This document shows positions 1 through 7,914 of a stretch of DNA of 64,000 nt, one piece after another. The notes below the pieces were generated by a model that saw only the letters and a list, made by a program, of their open reading frames with translations, had not been told where the DNA came from and did no database searches. The stretch covers positions 7,618,001 through 7,682,000 of the forward strand of contig NZ_CP140772.1 in the NCBI RefSeq assembly GCF_037893185.1, written 5' to 3'. Source of the stretch: Chitinophaga sp. 180180018-3. GTDB taxonomy: Bacteria > Bacteroidota > Bacteroidia > Chitinophagales > Chitinophagaceae. Position 1 is the first letter of the stretch; every line of letters begins with the position of its first letter. Made by a program: the position numbers and the translations under genes.

Positions 1-1313
1 CTTTCTGCAACGGTGGCAAAGCCGTTGTCTTTCCTGATCAGCCGGAGTTTACCAGCTTTGGATTTTTTGAAAGATGTCCGGAGCTGGCCATTGGCGTCCA
101 TTTCCACGGGCATTTTCTGTACGTTGATCTTAGCGCCGTTTACCTCGGCATAAGCACATTTCAGTGCAAATTCCTGCGTATCGCGGTTCACGCGCTGGAG
201 GAGGGCGCCGCCCATACCCAGCACCAGGTTTTCGGCACTGATACCGGCTTGTTTCAGGGCTTCGAAGATACCGGGAATAGAAGAATAGCTGATGCCATCG
301 CCCTGGATAACACGCACCTGGGGAGGTAATACTTTATAGCCTTTTTCGTTGACGGTGTATCCGAATTTATCCATGAGGATACCAAATATCTTCAGCAGTG
401 TTTGCACCGGATCGCCACTGTCGGGGCGGATTACCAGGGTGCCATCTCTCTTTAATATCTGTTCTCTCAATTCACCACCCCAGTATTCTTCACAGGCGCG
501 GAAGATGTTGTAAGAATCAGATACACAGGCGATGGTACCGGTAGGATAAGTATTGAGGATGTGTTTGAAAATTTCCAGCTCTCCTTCTTCTCCCAGCAGT
601 GTACATACGGAGTGCTCAGTAGCGGGAATAGACAGGCCGGGAGCGGTAGCAGCGTGGTAATATTTTTTTGCAAAGATGGAACCCGGGATGGTGTCACTGC
701 CTGCAAAGCTCACCAAATGGGCACTTCCGCCTATACCGGCACTTTCCACAGAGCTGGCGCCGCGGAACCCGAAGTCGTTCAGCACAAAATCGATTCCTGC
801 AAAAGCGGCGGCACTGGCGGTATCTTCATAATATTTCTTTACTACTTTCTTAATCTCCCTCGACACAGATGCTACGGTACAGGGGTACCATACCTGCATC
901 AGCAGGGTTTCCAGGAAGTTGGTCAGCCAGAAGCATTCAGGATCTGTATTCTCAATAGTCATCAGCACATTTCGTACAGGCACTACCGTGCCTTCTGCTA
1001 CCGCTTTGATACGTACGGGTAACCTGCCTCCATGTTTCCGGATAATATATTCGAAACGGCTGCGGTCGAAAACATCTTTGCGGCCAAAGACTTCCGCCAG
1101 TAAGCTTTCCGCTTCATCCAGCTTTTCTTTGGTGAACACCTCTCCTGCCAGGTATTCTTTCAGGAAATATTGTAATCCATAGAAAACAGTTTCATCGAAT
1201 TTGCCGCCCCGGCTTTCGAGGTAGGAGTAAATGAATTGGGTGCCGGGAACATACAGTTTATGGTGGGAATATTTATAAGCATCGGCCAGGAGGATGAGAT
1301 TTTCCTTTGTCAT
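1..1313 (-). CDS. nadV: Nicotinamide phosphoribosyltransferase (NAMPT), 3' end outside window
   Basis: About 437 codons are visible from an ATG at 1313; the C-terminus lies beyond base 1, so few residues should be missing against the usual 465-490. The reading frame is open throughout and collinear with vertebrate NAMPT as I remember it, including ENTDPECFWLTN, the SAHLVSF stretch, CVSDSYN, IRPDSGDP and RVIQGDG. The enzyme condenses nicotinamide with PRPP to NMN in the cytoplasm. The adenylyltransferase gene ends only 17 bases upstream on the same strand, so the two probably form one operon (nicotinamide to NMN to NAD). NAPRT is excluded by the close match to NAMPT. No clear Shine-Dalgarno precedes the ATG, as is usual in this phylum. 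Confidence 0.95.
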   Translation of the reverse strand, partial: MTKENLILLADAYKYSHHKLYVPGTQFIYSYLESRGGKFDETVFYGLQYFLKEYLAGEVFTKEKLDEAESLLAEVFGRKDVFDRSRFEYIIRKHGGRLPVRIKAVAEGTVVPVRNVLMTIENTDPECFWLTNFLETLLMQVWYPCTVASVSREIKKVVKKYYEDTASAAAFAGIDFVLNDFGFRGASSVESAGIGGSAHLVSFAGSDTIPGSIFAKKYYHAATAPGLSIPATEHSVCTLLGEEGELEIFKHILNTYPTGTIACVSDSYNIFRACEEYWGGELREQILKRDGTLVIRPDSGDPVQTLLKIFGILMDKFGYTVNEKGYKVLPPQVRVIQGDGISYSSIPGIFEALKQAGISAENLVLGMGGALLQRVNRDTQEFALKCAYAEVNGAKINVQKMPVEMDANGQLRTSFKKSKAGKLRLIRKDNGFATVAE

Positions 1314-1330
1314 ATCTCGAAGTTTTAGTC

Positions 1331-2236
1331 TTAGTTAGAATATTTTTCAGTCAGTTTCGCCAGTAGCGGAATATGTGTATCGTTGATTTCTCCTTTGGCG
1401 GTGAGTGCAGGAATATCAGCCAGCAATACCCAGCGGACTTCAGCCAGGTCGTCGCCTGCGCTGGGTTCTCCATACACCAGGTCGGTACAGAACAGCGTTG
1501 TGATGATTTTGTTTACTTCATCGCGATACCGCCAGTCGTTTACCCGGAGAGAAGCCACGTATTCCATATGACTTGTTTCCACATCGCCACATTCTTCTTT
1601 TAACTCCCTGGCCGCGGCCATTTCGAAATTGTCATCGGTTGGGTCGGAAAATCCGCCAGGCAACCGCCAGGTAGTTTCGGCTGGCTTACGACCGAGGAGT
1701 ATTTCTTTCCTGTTGTTACGGAACAATGCAATGTCTACTGTAGCGTATACAGATGGAAAGAGATTATAAGTATTGTAGATAATACCAGCCCTGAATTCTT
1801 CTGTATCAAATACTTTATCGGATACTGCTTCCCGCAGTGCGGTGGCATTATAGTCTTTCACGGGAGGCAATGCTTCGGTGGTATATTTTCCGGAATAAGT
1901 ATCCATGAAGCTGTTGCGGCTGCCGTAAAGCAGGAACGTTTCATGAGGGAAATTTGTATGCAGGAGCTCATCCAGTTTCTGAGACCATACCCGGTCGCTT
2001 TTCTGATCGCTCAGTGGCAGTACTACTATTTCCGGGAACTGTTGCTTGATCATCCTTTCCCGGGTATAATAATCCAGCGGATTCTTTCTGCTGCCTCTTA
2101 CAGGGCTCACTCCGAGAATGATGAGCACACGGTTGTGTTTCTGTTTCACCTGCCTGATCAGTTCCAGATGCCCTTCGTGAAGGGAAGGTGTCTGAAAGCG
2201 GGCTATAATTACGCCTGTGGGCTTTGTGTTTTGCAT
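1331..2236 (-). CDS. Bifunctional NMN adenylyltransferase / Nudix hydrolase
   Basis: 301 residues. The N-terminal half is a nucleotidyltransferase with ARFQ and the HEGH (H/T)xGH signature at residues 20-23, expected to turn NMN plus ATP into NAD. The C-terminal half, from about residue 170, is a Nudix domain with LPGGF and RELKEECGD; the first Glu of the Nudix box appears to be Asp. Related cyanobacterial proteins pair NMN adenylyltransferase with ADP-ribose pyrophosphatase activity. The frame stays open 27 codons further upstream, but the ATG at 2236 is preferred: the N-terminus then begins just before the catalytic fold, and the extension would overlap the promoter and operator. NAMPT follows after 17 bases. 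Confidence 0.92.
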   Translation of the reverse strand: MQNTKPTGVIIARFQTPSLHEGHLELIRQVKQKHNRVLIILGVSPVRGSRKNPLDYYTRERMIKQQFPEIVVLPLSDQKSDRVWSQKLDELLHTNFPHETFLLYGSRNSFMDTYSGKYTTEALPPVKDYNATALREAVSDKVFDTEEFRAGIIYNTYNLFPSVYATVDIALFRNNRKEILLGRKPAETTWRLPGGFSDPTDDNFEMAAARELKEECGDVETSHMEYVASLRVNDWRYRDEVNKIITTLFCTDLVYGEPSAGDDLAEVRWVLLADIPALTAKGEINDTHIPLLAKLTEKYSN

Positions 2237-2248
2237 GTCCGTGCTGTT

Positions 2249-2267
2249 TTGTGTATTTATGACACAA
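2249..2267. promoter_or_regulatory. Candidate NrtR operator O1
   Basis: Perfect inverted repeat TTGTGT-N7-ACACAA (TTGTGTATTTATGACACAA). It contains the GT-N7-AC core known for NrtR operators. It overlaps the last bases of the -7 element and the expected transcription start of the NMN adenylyltransferase promoter, which suits a repressor. The nrtR gene lies immediately upstream. Confidence 0.75.
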
Positions 2268-2295
2268 ATATAGAGCGGGATTTCGAAACTGCAAA
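2265..2295 (-). promoter_or_regulatory. Promoter of the NMN adenylyltransferase-NAMPT operon
   Basis: On the minus strand a TTTG (2295-2292) is followed after 19 bases by TATATTTG (2272-2265), matching the Bacteroidota primary-sigma consensus TTTG-N~19-TAnnTTTG. The start should fall near 2258, inside operator O1. O2 lies just upstream of the -33 element. Confidence 0.7.
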
Positions 2296-2300
2296 ATATT

Positions 2301-2319
2301 TTATGTAAAAAATACACAA
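2301..2319. promoter_or_regulatory. Candidate NrtR operator O2
   Basis: TTATGT-N7-ACACAA, the same architecture as O1 with one arm mismatch and the same GT-N7-AC core. Its centre is 52 bp from that of O1, close to five helical turns, so two repressor dimers could bind on one face and bracket the promoter. Confidence 0.6.
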
Positions 2320-2388
2320 AATAATTCCGGCAGACAGGTAGATTGTGGGAAGATTGGCTACGGTATTGATTGGGGCTCGGATTTACGG

Positions 2389-3075
2389 CTATATTTCGAA
2401 TACCATTCCTTCTTTTTTCAGTTTGAAGTAGCGTTCTTCATCGAAGCTGAAGAGTTTGGCGGGCCGTCCTTGCGACACCTGTTTTTGTTTTTCGTTATGC
2501 GCCACGAGTATGCCGAGGTGATTGATTTTTTTCTGGAAGTTGCGGCGGTCGATCGGCCGGTCGAGCAGGGTTTCATACAGTTTTTCCAGATCGGCAATCG
2601 GGAATTTTTTATCCAGCAGTTCGAAGCCGATAGGTTCGTAGCGGATTTTGTTACGCAGGCGTTGCACGGCGATATCGATGATATCGGCATGGTCAAAGGC
2701 CAGGGAAGGGAGTTCCTTGATGTTGAACCATTTGGCATCTTCTGCGTCGGAGCTGGCGGCCAGTTTGAAGTTAGTTGGATTTACAAGACCGAAATAGGCT
2801 ACAGATACTACCCTGCCGCGTGGATCGCGGGGAGGCTGACCGAAAGTGTATAATTGTTCGAGATAATTGATATTAACGCCTGCTTCGGTAAGCAGTTCCC
2901 GGGTAACAGCTGATTCCAGGTCTTCATCATCGAGCACAAATCCTCCGGGCAGCGCCCAGCTGTGCAGGTAAGGTTCTATGGTACGTTTGATGAGCAGTAC
3001 CACTATACCCTCTTTAGGAATATATCCAAAAACCACCGCATCTACGGTAAGTCTGATGTGTTGTACGATTGGCAA
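2389..3075 (-). CDS. nrtR: NrtR family Nudix-type transcriptional regulator of NAD metabolism
   Basis: 228 residues. The N-terminal Nudix fold (about 5-140) carries ALPGGF and a box at 44-67 in which one catalytic Glu is lost (RELLTEAGV where REUxEExGU is expected). That fits a sensor that binds ADP-ribose or a related NAD product rather than cleaving it. The C-terminal part (about 145-225) is the winged-helix portion typical of NrtR, including GRPAKLFSFD. The start is TTG at 3075: an in-frame stop lies two codons further up and no ATG is available near the N-terminus. It sits directly upstream of the NAD salvage operon, whose promoter carries two candidate operators. Confidence 0.88.
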   Translation of the reverse strand: MPIVQHIRLTVDAVVFGYIPKEGIVVLLIKRTIEPYLHSWALPGGFVLDDEDLESAVTRELLTEAGVNINYLEQLYTFGQPPRDPRGRVVSVAYFGLVNPTNFKLAASSDAEDAKWFNIKELPSLAFDHADIIDIAVQRLRNKIRYEPIGFELLDKKFPIADLEKLYETLLDRPIDRRNFQKKINHLGILVAHNEKQKQVSQGRPAKLFSFDEERYFKLKKEGMVFEI

Positions 3076-3086
3076 TGCTTATCTGA

Positions 3087-3497
3087 TTATTTAGCTTGAA
3101 TGTACTGTTCCAACTGGGCAGTGTCTTTGTGTAAATTTACGAACAAAGGATTTTTCAGCGGATCAAAAACAATAACGGTGCTTTGTTCCCAGATATCCTG
3201 CGGAGTAGGCAGTTCTATGAGTACTTCCAGTCCGTTGGTACGCCGGAAAAGCAGGCTGTCTTTCCCGGCGATGTGTCCTTTGTACTGGTGCCGGTCGAGG
3301 AAGTCGGTCAGTTCCCTGCGACGCTGTAATACTGTGTCGGTCAATGCGCCGGGAGCGGGTTTGAATTCCCGGTAAACATAACATTTTTCGCTGATCACTT
3401 CGTAGGCCGATTTGTCGGTATTCCGCTCATCGTTACGGGAATGGTTACACGCAAAGAGGAGTACAGGAATGCTAAGGAGCAAAAGTATTTTTTTCAT
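3087..3497 (-). CDS. Small lipoprotein, function unknown
   Basis: 136 residues from the ATG at 3497; an alternative ATG is two codons upstream at 3503. MKKILLLLSIPVLLFAC is a lipoprotein signal with lipobox LFAC, so the mature protein should be lipid-anchored outside the cytoplasmic membrane. The remainder is soluble and charged, with no motif I recognise. It lies 11 bases upstream of nrtR and 12 bases after the SnoaL-like gene on the same strand, so the three may be cotranscribed. A link to NAD metabolism is not shown. Confidence 0.75.
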   Translation of the reverse strand: MKKILLLLSIPVLLFACNHSRNDERNTDKSAYEVISEKCYVYREFKPAPGALTDTVLQRRRELTDFLDRHQYKGHIAGKDSLLFRRTNGLEVLIELPTPQDIWEQSTVIVFDPLKNPLFVNLHKDTAQLEQYIQAK

Positions 3498-3509
3498 GAG
3501 CATATTGCT

Positions 3510-3905
3510 TTAATGTTCATAGCAATCATAATTGCGTTGGCGGTAGATCTTTCCGTCACGGAACTCGATAATGGTGCAGATGAAGGCTTTCATGATTTGC
3601 CCGCGGCGGAACTGGCCTGCATCTACGCCTATTTCCCCGGTCCATTTGGCTTCCACTACCAGGGTATTACCTGATTCTACCACCTTCAGCACACTGAAGT
3701 GCTGGGATTTCAAAATTATCCTATTGGTAGTCATGCTTTCCAGCATCACTTCAAAGTTCCTTTGTTTAATATCATTCGAGAGTTGATTTGGATATTCCGT
3801 CTGAATAATATTAGGATGGAAGATGCTGGCAAATTCTTCACGATCTGCCGAAAATCTCTCCAGCAACTGAAAATACCGGTATATGAGGGCCAGTTTCTCT
3901 TCCAT
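3510..3905 (-). CDS. SnoaL-like / NTF2-like domain protein
   Basis: 131 residues, one compact domain. The order of an N-terminal helix (EEKLALIYRYFQLLERF), an FHPN segment, and strands VEAKWTGEIG and TIIEFRDGKIYRQRNYD resembles the SnoaL / ketosteroid-isomerase-like fold. Substrate unknown. The frame extends 17 codons upstream to 3956, but the ATG at 3905 starts the domain cleanly and leaves the 23-bp palindrome (3934-3956) in the leader. Confidence 0.75.
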   Translation of the reverse strand: MEEKLALIYRYFQLLERFSADREEFASIFHPNIIQTEYPNQLSNDIKQRNFEVMLESMTTNRIILKSQHFSVLKVVESGNTLVVEAKWTGEIGVDAGQFRRGQIMKAFICTIIEFRDGKIYRQRNYDCYEH

Positions 3906-3933
3906 TAAAAGGGATAAAATTGAATAACGTATT

Positions 3934-3956
3934 ATGCGAAAGTATACATTTCGCAT
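3934..3956. promoter_or_regulatory. Palindrome upstream of the SnoaL-like gene, possible operator
   Basis: ATGCGAAA-N7-TTTCGCAT, perfect 8-bp arms, 29 bases before the SnoaL-like ATG. A closely similar palindrome lies at 33807-33824 before a polysaccharide deacetylase gene. Read on the minus strand both contain TGCGAAA, 2-3 bases, then TATACTTTCG. No T-run follows, so it does not look like a terminator. Confidence 0.5.
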
Positions 3957-3989
3957 TTATATGTAATCTTCAAATTTTGAATTTCCTCT

Positions 3990-5282
3990 TTACTGGATGC
4001 TGGTAAAGGCGAGTTTATCCTTGTTATTGGTTTTATCGATGATGTTGTAAACCAGTTTGAGTACGCCGAGGGTTCCTTCATTGTTGACACTGTTATCGGT
4101 GATGTTGGTGTCGCTGCAGAAGTAGAGCACCGGAATATTTTTTTGGTAGAAAGACACATGATCGGCGGTATTGATGCCGCTGGAGTCGTATACCACGGGC
4201 AGGTCTTTAACGGAGGCTTGCTGGAGAACGGTGGCCCATCCGGGGGAAGTGCCGGTGCCACCCACCTGGAGGGCTTTGCCCGGACTGAGGTGACCGATGC
4301 CATCCATATTGATCATATAGTTTACCTCGGAAAGATCTACGGGGCTGTGGGAAGCGAAATATTTAGAACCATACAGGCCCTGTTCCTTACCGGAGAAGGC
4401 GATAATGATGTAGTTGTTGTTGTGAAACCGGGAACCGGAGAGCATTCTGGCCAGTTCCAGTAGTGCGGCGGCAGCGCTGGCGTTATCATCGCCGGAGTTT
4501 TTATTGCCCCAGCCCGGATGGTCGTAATGAGCGCCGATAATGATTGTTCTGTGAGCCTTGTTATTAATAAGACCTACTACATTGGTGCCATTACGTTTAA
4601 CGGCGTTAAAGGCAACCTGCAGATGGAATTTAAATTGACTGGCATCGTCTGCTGCCAGCTTTTTGCTGATATCCTGACTGACCCAAACGGCTGGTATCCC
4701 CGTGGTTTTCGGGCGTTGATCGAGCCATTGGGAAACGGTGGCGATGGATTCTTTTCCGTTATAAAACACGACGCCTGTGGCACCGGATTTTTCGGCTACC
4801 TGTGCCTGGTGCAGGTACTGCTCTACGGGGCTTTTATGGCCATCAGGTTCCATTTCCGCCACATTGATCAGCCAGATGTTATCCGGTTCCGTGACACCAG
4901 CCATGGCTTCACCGCTGGCGGTTTTTTCGGCACTGAATGGAAGTGGAATGAACTGTTTACCAGGGGTGAGCCCGGTATCGTCGATTGTCATCTGACAGTT
5001 GGAAGAGGGTTCCCGGGTTTCCTTAATGGTAAAAGTTTGCAGAAAACCGTCATCGCCTCCTGGCGTTAAGCCGGATTGTTTCAACTGGGAAGAAATATAG
5101 GCAGCAGCCAGTTGTTCGCCGGGAGCTCCCGTGCTGCGGCCGGCCACTTTATCGCTGCTCAGGTAGTTGATGTGCGATTGCAGGTTGTTTAAGGTTCTTC
5201 GATCTTCCTTTTTCTGCGCATAAGCATGCATGGTAACAATTACCAATGGTAACAGCCAGGTTGTCTTTTTCACAGCAATCAT
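3990..5282 (-). CDS. Secreted M28 family zinc peptidase with PA domain, altered catalytic base
   Basis: 430 residues with an N-terminal signal peptide ending near HAYAQ. A PA-type insert (about 125-235) precedes the M28 catalytic domain. Expected zinc ligands are present: H252 and D254 in GAHYDH, D265/266 in the GDDNAS stretch, E300, D327 in NMDG and H375 in TADH. The motif that normally reads EE (general base, then ligand) is FSGKEQGLYGS, so the catalytic Glu is Lys299 (codon at 4386-4388). The protein may be inactive or specialised. The ATG at 5282 is preferred to an upstream TTG at 5300. Confidence 0.88.
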   Translation of the reverse strand: MIAVKKTTWLLPLVIVTMHAYAQKKEDRRTLNNLQSHINYLSSDKVAGRSTGAPGEQLAAAYISSQLKQSGLTPGGDDGFLQTFTIKETREPSSNCQMTIDDTGLTPGKQFIPLPFSAEKTASGEAMAGVTEPDNIWLINVAEMEPDGHKSPVEQYLHQAQVAEKSGATGVVFYNGKESIATVSQWLDQRPKTTGIPAVWVSQDISKKLAADDASQFKFHLQVAFNAVKRNGTNVVGLINNKAHRTIIIGAHYDHPGWGNKNSGDDNASAAAALLELARMLSGSRFHNNNYIIIAFSGKEQGLYGSKYFASHSPVDLSEVNYMINMDGIGHLSPGKALQVGGTGTSPGWATVLQQASVKDLPVVYDSSGINTADHVSFYQKNIPVLYFCSDTNITDNSVNNEGTLGVLKLVYNIIDKTNNKDKLAFTSIQ

Positions 5283-5424
5283 TTTTGGGTGTTGCTGCAA
5301 AATTACGAATTACCCCCGGCGAATGGTTCAATGTGGGAAAAGATCTTTTTTGACTATATTGTTGTATTTTAAGTATTTATAATGTAATGCTTTCGTCTGA
5401 AAATAGTCATTCGCCCGAAGGTGC

Positions 5425-5457
5425 TTGCCGTTGGTAATTCTCAATTTGCTATTTTTG
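5425..5457 (+). promoter_or_regulatory. Candidate gcvT promoter
   Basis: TATTTTTG at 5450-5457 matches the Bacteroidota -7 consensus TAnnTTTG. A TTG at 5425-5427 lies 22 bases upstream, and another at 5431-5433 lies 16 upstream. The predicted start is about 15 bases before the gcvT ATG. Confidence 0.5.
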
Positions 5458-5477
5458 CCCCGTTTTAAAAAGAAAGT

Positions 5478-6566
5478 ATGAAAAACACGCCTTTTACTGA
5501 GAAACACATTGCGCTGGGTGCCAAGATGGCTCCTTTTGCGGGTTACAACATGCCTATTTCCTACACAGGTATCAACGATGAGCACCAGGCGGTGCGTACA
5601 AATGCCGGTGTGTTTGATGTAAGCCACATGGGTGAATTTATGCTAAAAGGCGAAAACGCCCTGGACCTGATTCAGCGTGTTACCAGCAACGATGCCTCCA
5701 AACTTACTGCCGGTAAAGCCCAGTACAGCTGCCTCCCTAATAACGAAGGCGGTATTGTAGACGACCTCCTGGTATACTGCATTGAAGAAAACAAGGTATA
5801 CATGCTGGTGGTAAATGCCAGCAATATTGAAAAAGACTGGAACTGGATCAGCGCACACAACACCCAGGGAGTGGAAATGCACAATATTTCCGACAAAACC
5901 TGTTTGCTGGCTATCCAGGGACCCAATGCCACCAGTATGCTGCAGCCGCTCACGGAGGTAGATCTGGTGAATATGAAATACTACACTTTCGCCAAAGGCA
6001 CCTTTGCAGGTGTACCTAATGTACTGATCAGTGCAACTGGTTATACCGGTGCCGGTGGCATAGAAATATATTTTGAAGATAAAGATGGTGCAGCGGATAA
6101 GATCTGGGATGCGCTCTTCGCGACAGGTGGTCCTAAAGGCCTGAAGCCGATCGGTTTAGGCGCAAGAGACACGCTTCGCCTGGAAATGGGCTTCTGTTTG
6201 TACGGGAATGATATCGATGATACTACTTCCCCGATGGAAGCTGGTTTGGGCTGGATCACCAAATTCACCAAGCCATTTACTTCCAGCGAAATATTTGCAA
6301 AACAGAAAGCAGAAGGGGTGACAAAGAAACTGGTTGGTTTTGAGATGGTGGACAAGGGTATTCCGCGCCACGATTACGAAATCAAAGATGCAGCCGGTAA
6401 TGTGATCGGCAAGGTAACCTCCGGTACACAGTCGCCTTCCCTCCAGAAAGCGGTGGGCCTGGGCTATGTACAAACAGCTTTTGCTGCACAGGATACCGAA
6501 ATCTTTATTGTGGTAAGGGATAAGTCGTTAAAAGCAAAAGTGGTAAAAGTACCTTTCCTGGGCTAG
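5478..6566 (+). CDS. gcvT: Aminomethyltransferase, glycine cleavage system T protein
   Basis: 362 residues, the normal length for GcvT (364 in E. coli). It transfers the aminomethyl carbon from lipoylated H protein to tetrahydrofolate and releases ammonia, in the cytoplasm. Typical features are [45 protein letters not shown] and a C-terminal GCV_T barrel from about residue 280. The gcvP and gcvH genes are not in the window. The start at 5478 follows a good -7 element and a short leader. Confidence 0.96.
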   Translation: MKNTPFTEKHIALGAKMAPFAGYNMPISYTGINDEHQAVRTNAGVFDVSHMGEFMLKGENALDLIQRVTSNDASKLTAGKAQYSCLPNNEGGIVDDLLVYCIEENKVYMLVVNASNIEKDWNWISAHNTQGVEMHNISDKTCLLAIQGPNATSMLQPLTEVDLVNMKYYTFAKGTFAGVPNVLISATGYTGAGGIEIYFEDKDGAADKIWDALFATGGPKGLKPIGLGARDTLRLEMGFCLYGNDIDDTTSPMEAGLGWITKFTKPFTSSEIFAKQKAEGVTKKLVGFEMVDKGIPRHDYEIKDAAGNVIGKVTSGTQSPSLQKAVGLGYVQTAFAAQDTEIFIVVRDKSLKAKVVKVPFLG

Positions 6567-6599
6567 GAATAGCCGGGTAAAGTTGTTAATTTCGTTGAT

Positions 6600-6657
6600 A
6601 GTGCCGGCTGGGAAGCATCCCGGGGGATCCCTGGAAAGCTTTGCGGCAGGCACTTTT
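6600..6657 (+). terminator. Possible gcvT terminator
   Basis: AGTGCC (6600-6605) can pair with GGCACT (6649-6654), followed by a short T-run. The loop is long and contains a second small hairpin, so this is a weak call. Confidence 0.3.
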
Positions 6658-6686
6658 CCGTGATTTTAATATTTATTGCCATATCT

Positions 6687-7160
6687 ATGCCTACTATCCA
6701 CTTAACTACCGTTATCTATGCCCCTCTGGAGCGGGTCTTTGACCTGAGCAGGAGCATTACACTGCACAAAAAAAGCATGCATCGCCGGCAGGAAGAAGCG
6801 ATAAAAGGCCGTACCAACGGCCTGATATCATACAATGAAACTGTCACCTGGCGGGCAAAGCACCTGGGAAAAGTCAGGGAGCTGACATCAAAAATCACCG
6901 CTATGCAGCGACCGGAATCCTTTACGGATGAGATGATACAGGGCGATTTTACCCACCTGCATCATCAGCATTTTTTCAAATCCATAGATAACGGAACGGT
7001 GATGATAGACATGATGGATTTTGGTACGCCTTATGGCTGGTTCGGAAAGGTATTCGAGCGCTTCTATCTCCGAAAATATATGATCCGGCTCCTGCAGGAA
7101 AGGAACGATATCATTAAGGATTATGCAGAGAGTGAGAAATGGAGGGTGATCCTTGATTAA
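6687..7160 (+). CDS. SRPBCC-like protein (cyclase/dehydrase type)
   Basis: 157 residues from the ATG at 6687; the frame continues nine codons upstream, but MPTIHLTTVIYAPLERVFDL is the usual beginning of a START/SRPBCC ligand-binding fold. Other family-like elements are the ETVTWRAKHLGK strand, a PESFTDEMIQGDF loop, and a long C-terminal helix after GTPYGWFGKVFERFYL. Ligand unknown. It is 15 bases upstream of the ComB-like gene on the same strand. Confidence 0.75.
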   Translation: MPTIHLTTVIYAPLERVFDLSRSITLHKKSMHRRQEEAIKGRTNGLISYNETVTWRAKHLGKVRELTSKITAMQRPESFTDEMIQGDFTHLHHQHFFKSIDNGTVMIDMMDFGTPYGWFGKVFERFYLRKYMIRLLQERNDIIKDYAESEKWRVILD

Positions 7161-7175
7161 AGAAAAAGTAATGGC

Positions 7176-7904
7176 ATGACAGACAACAACAAACCCAGCC
7201 TGGAAGTATGTTTATCTCCGGCGTTGTTACATTTATTTGATGTAAAAAGCAGTATTGTAGTTATCATCGACGTACTCCGTGCTACGTCTACAATTTGCAC
7301 CGCCTTGTACAACGGTGCTTCCCGGGTGATACCGGTTGCCAGTGTGGAAGAATGTGTGAACATCGGCAAAGCTGTAGGCGGGATCACTGCCGGAGAAAGG
7401 GATGGCAAAATAGCGGATGGACTGGTACATGGCAACTCCCCTTTTGAATATCCCAGGGAGTTTATCGAAAACAAGACACTGGTGCTGACTACGACCAACG
7501 GCACCAAACTATTGCACATGGCAAAGGATGCCATACAAATCGTTACGGGTTCTTTTCCCAATATCAGTGCTGTTTGCGATTACCTGATTGCACAGCAGCA
7601 GCCCGTGATTCTGGGCTGTGCTGCCTGGAAAGACCGCACAAATATGGAAGATACATTGTTTGCCGGTGCTGTGGTAAGCCGTATCAAGGAGCATTTCAAC
7701 GTGAACTGCGACTCGGCGATAGCTGCGGCAACATTATATGATGCGGCTAAACACGATATTTATACATTCATGAAACAGGCCTCTCACTACCAGCGTTTAT
7801 CGAAGTATGGCCTTGAGAAAGATATCCATTATTGCCTGACACCGGATGGCGCTAACGTGCTGCCCATATTCAGGAATGGAGAACTGGTAGCCGAAGGCGT
7901 ATAA
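7176..7904 (+). CDS. comB: Probable 2-phosphosulfolactate phosphatase (ComB family)
   Basis: 242 residues. The ComB signatures IDVLRATST, TAGERDG and LTTTNGTKLL are intact, with a GCAAWKDR segment near 145 and the C-terminal region of the family. Characterised ComB dephosphorylates 2-phospho-3-sulfolactate in coenzyme M synthesis, a pathway Bacteroidota are not known to have. The real role here may be in sulfonate or sulfonolipid metabolism, or another phosphatase step. It is followed ten bases later by the MBL-fold gene. Confidence 0.82.
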   Translation: MTDNNKPSLEVCLSPALLHLFDVKSSIVVIIDVLRATSTICTALYNGASRVIPVASVEECVNIGKAVGGITAGERDGKIADGLVHGNSPFEYPREFIENKTLVLTTTNGTKLLHMAKDAIQIVTGSFPNISAVCDYLIAQQQPVILGCAAWKDRTNMEDTLFAGAVVSRIKEHFNVNCDSAIAAATLYDAAKHDIYTFMKQASHYQRLSKYGLEKDIHYCLTPDGANVLPIFRNGELVAEGV

Positions 7905-7914
7905 AGCTGTTATT

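Noticed and set aside
2237..2317. Upstream extension of the NMN adenylyltransferase
   Set aside because: It would translate through the promoter and operator O1, and homologous proteins begin near the ATG at 2236.
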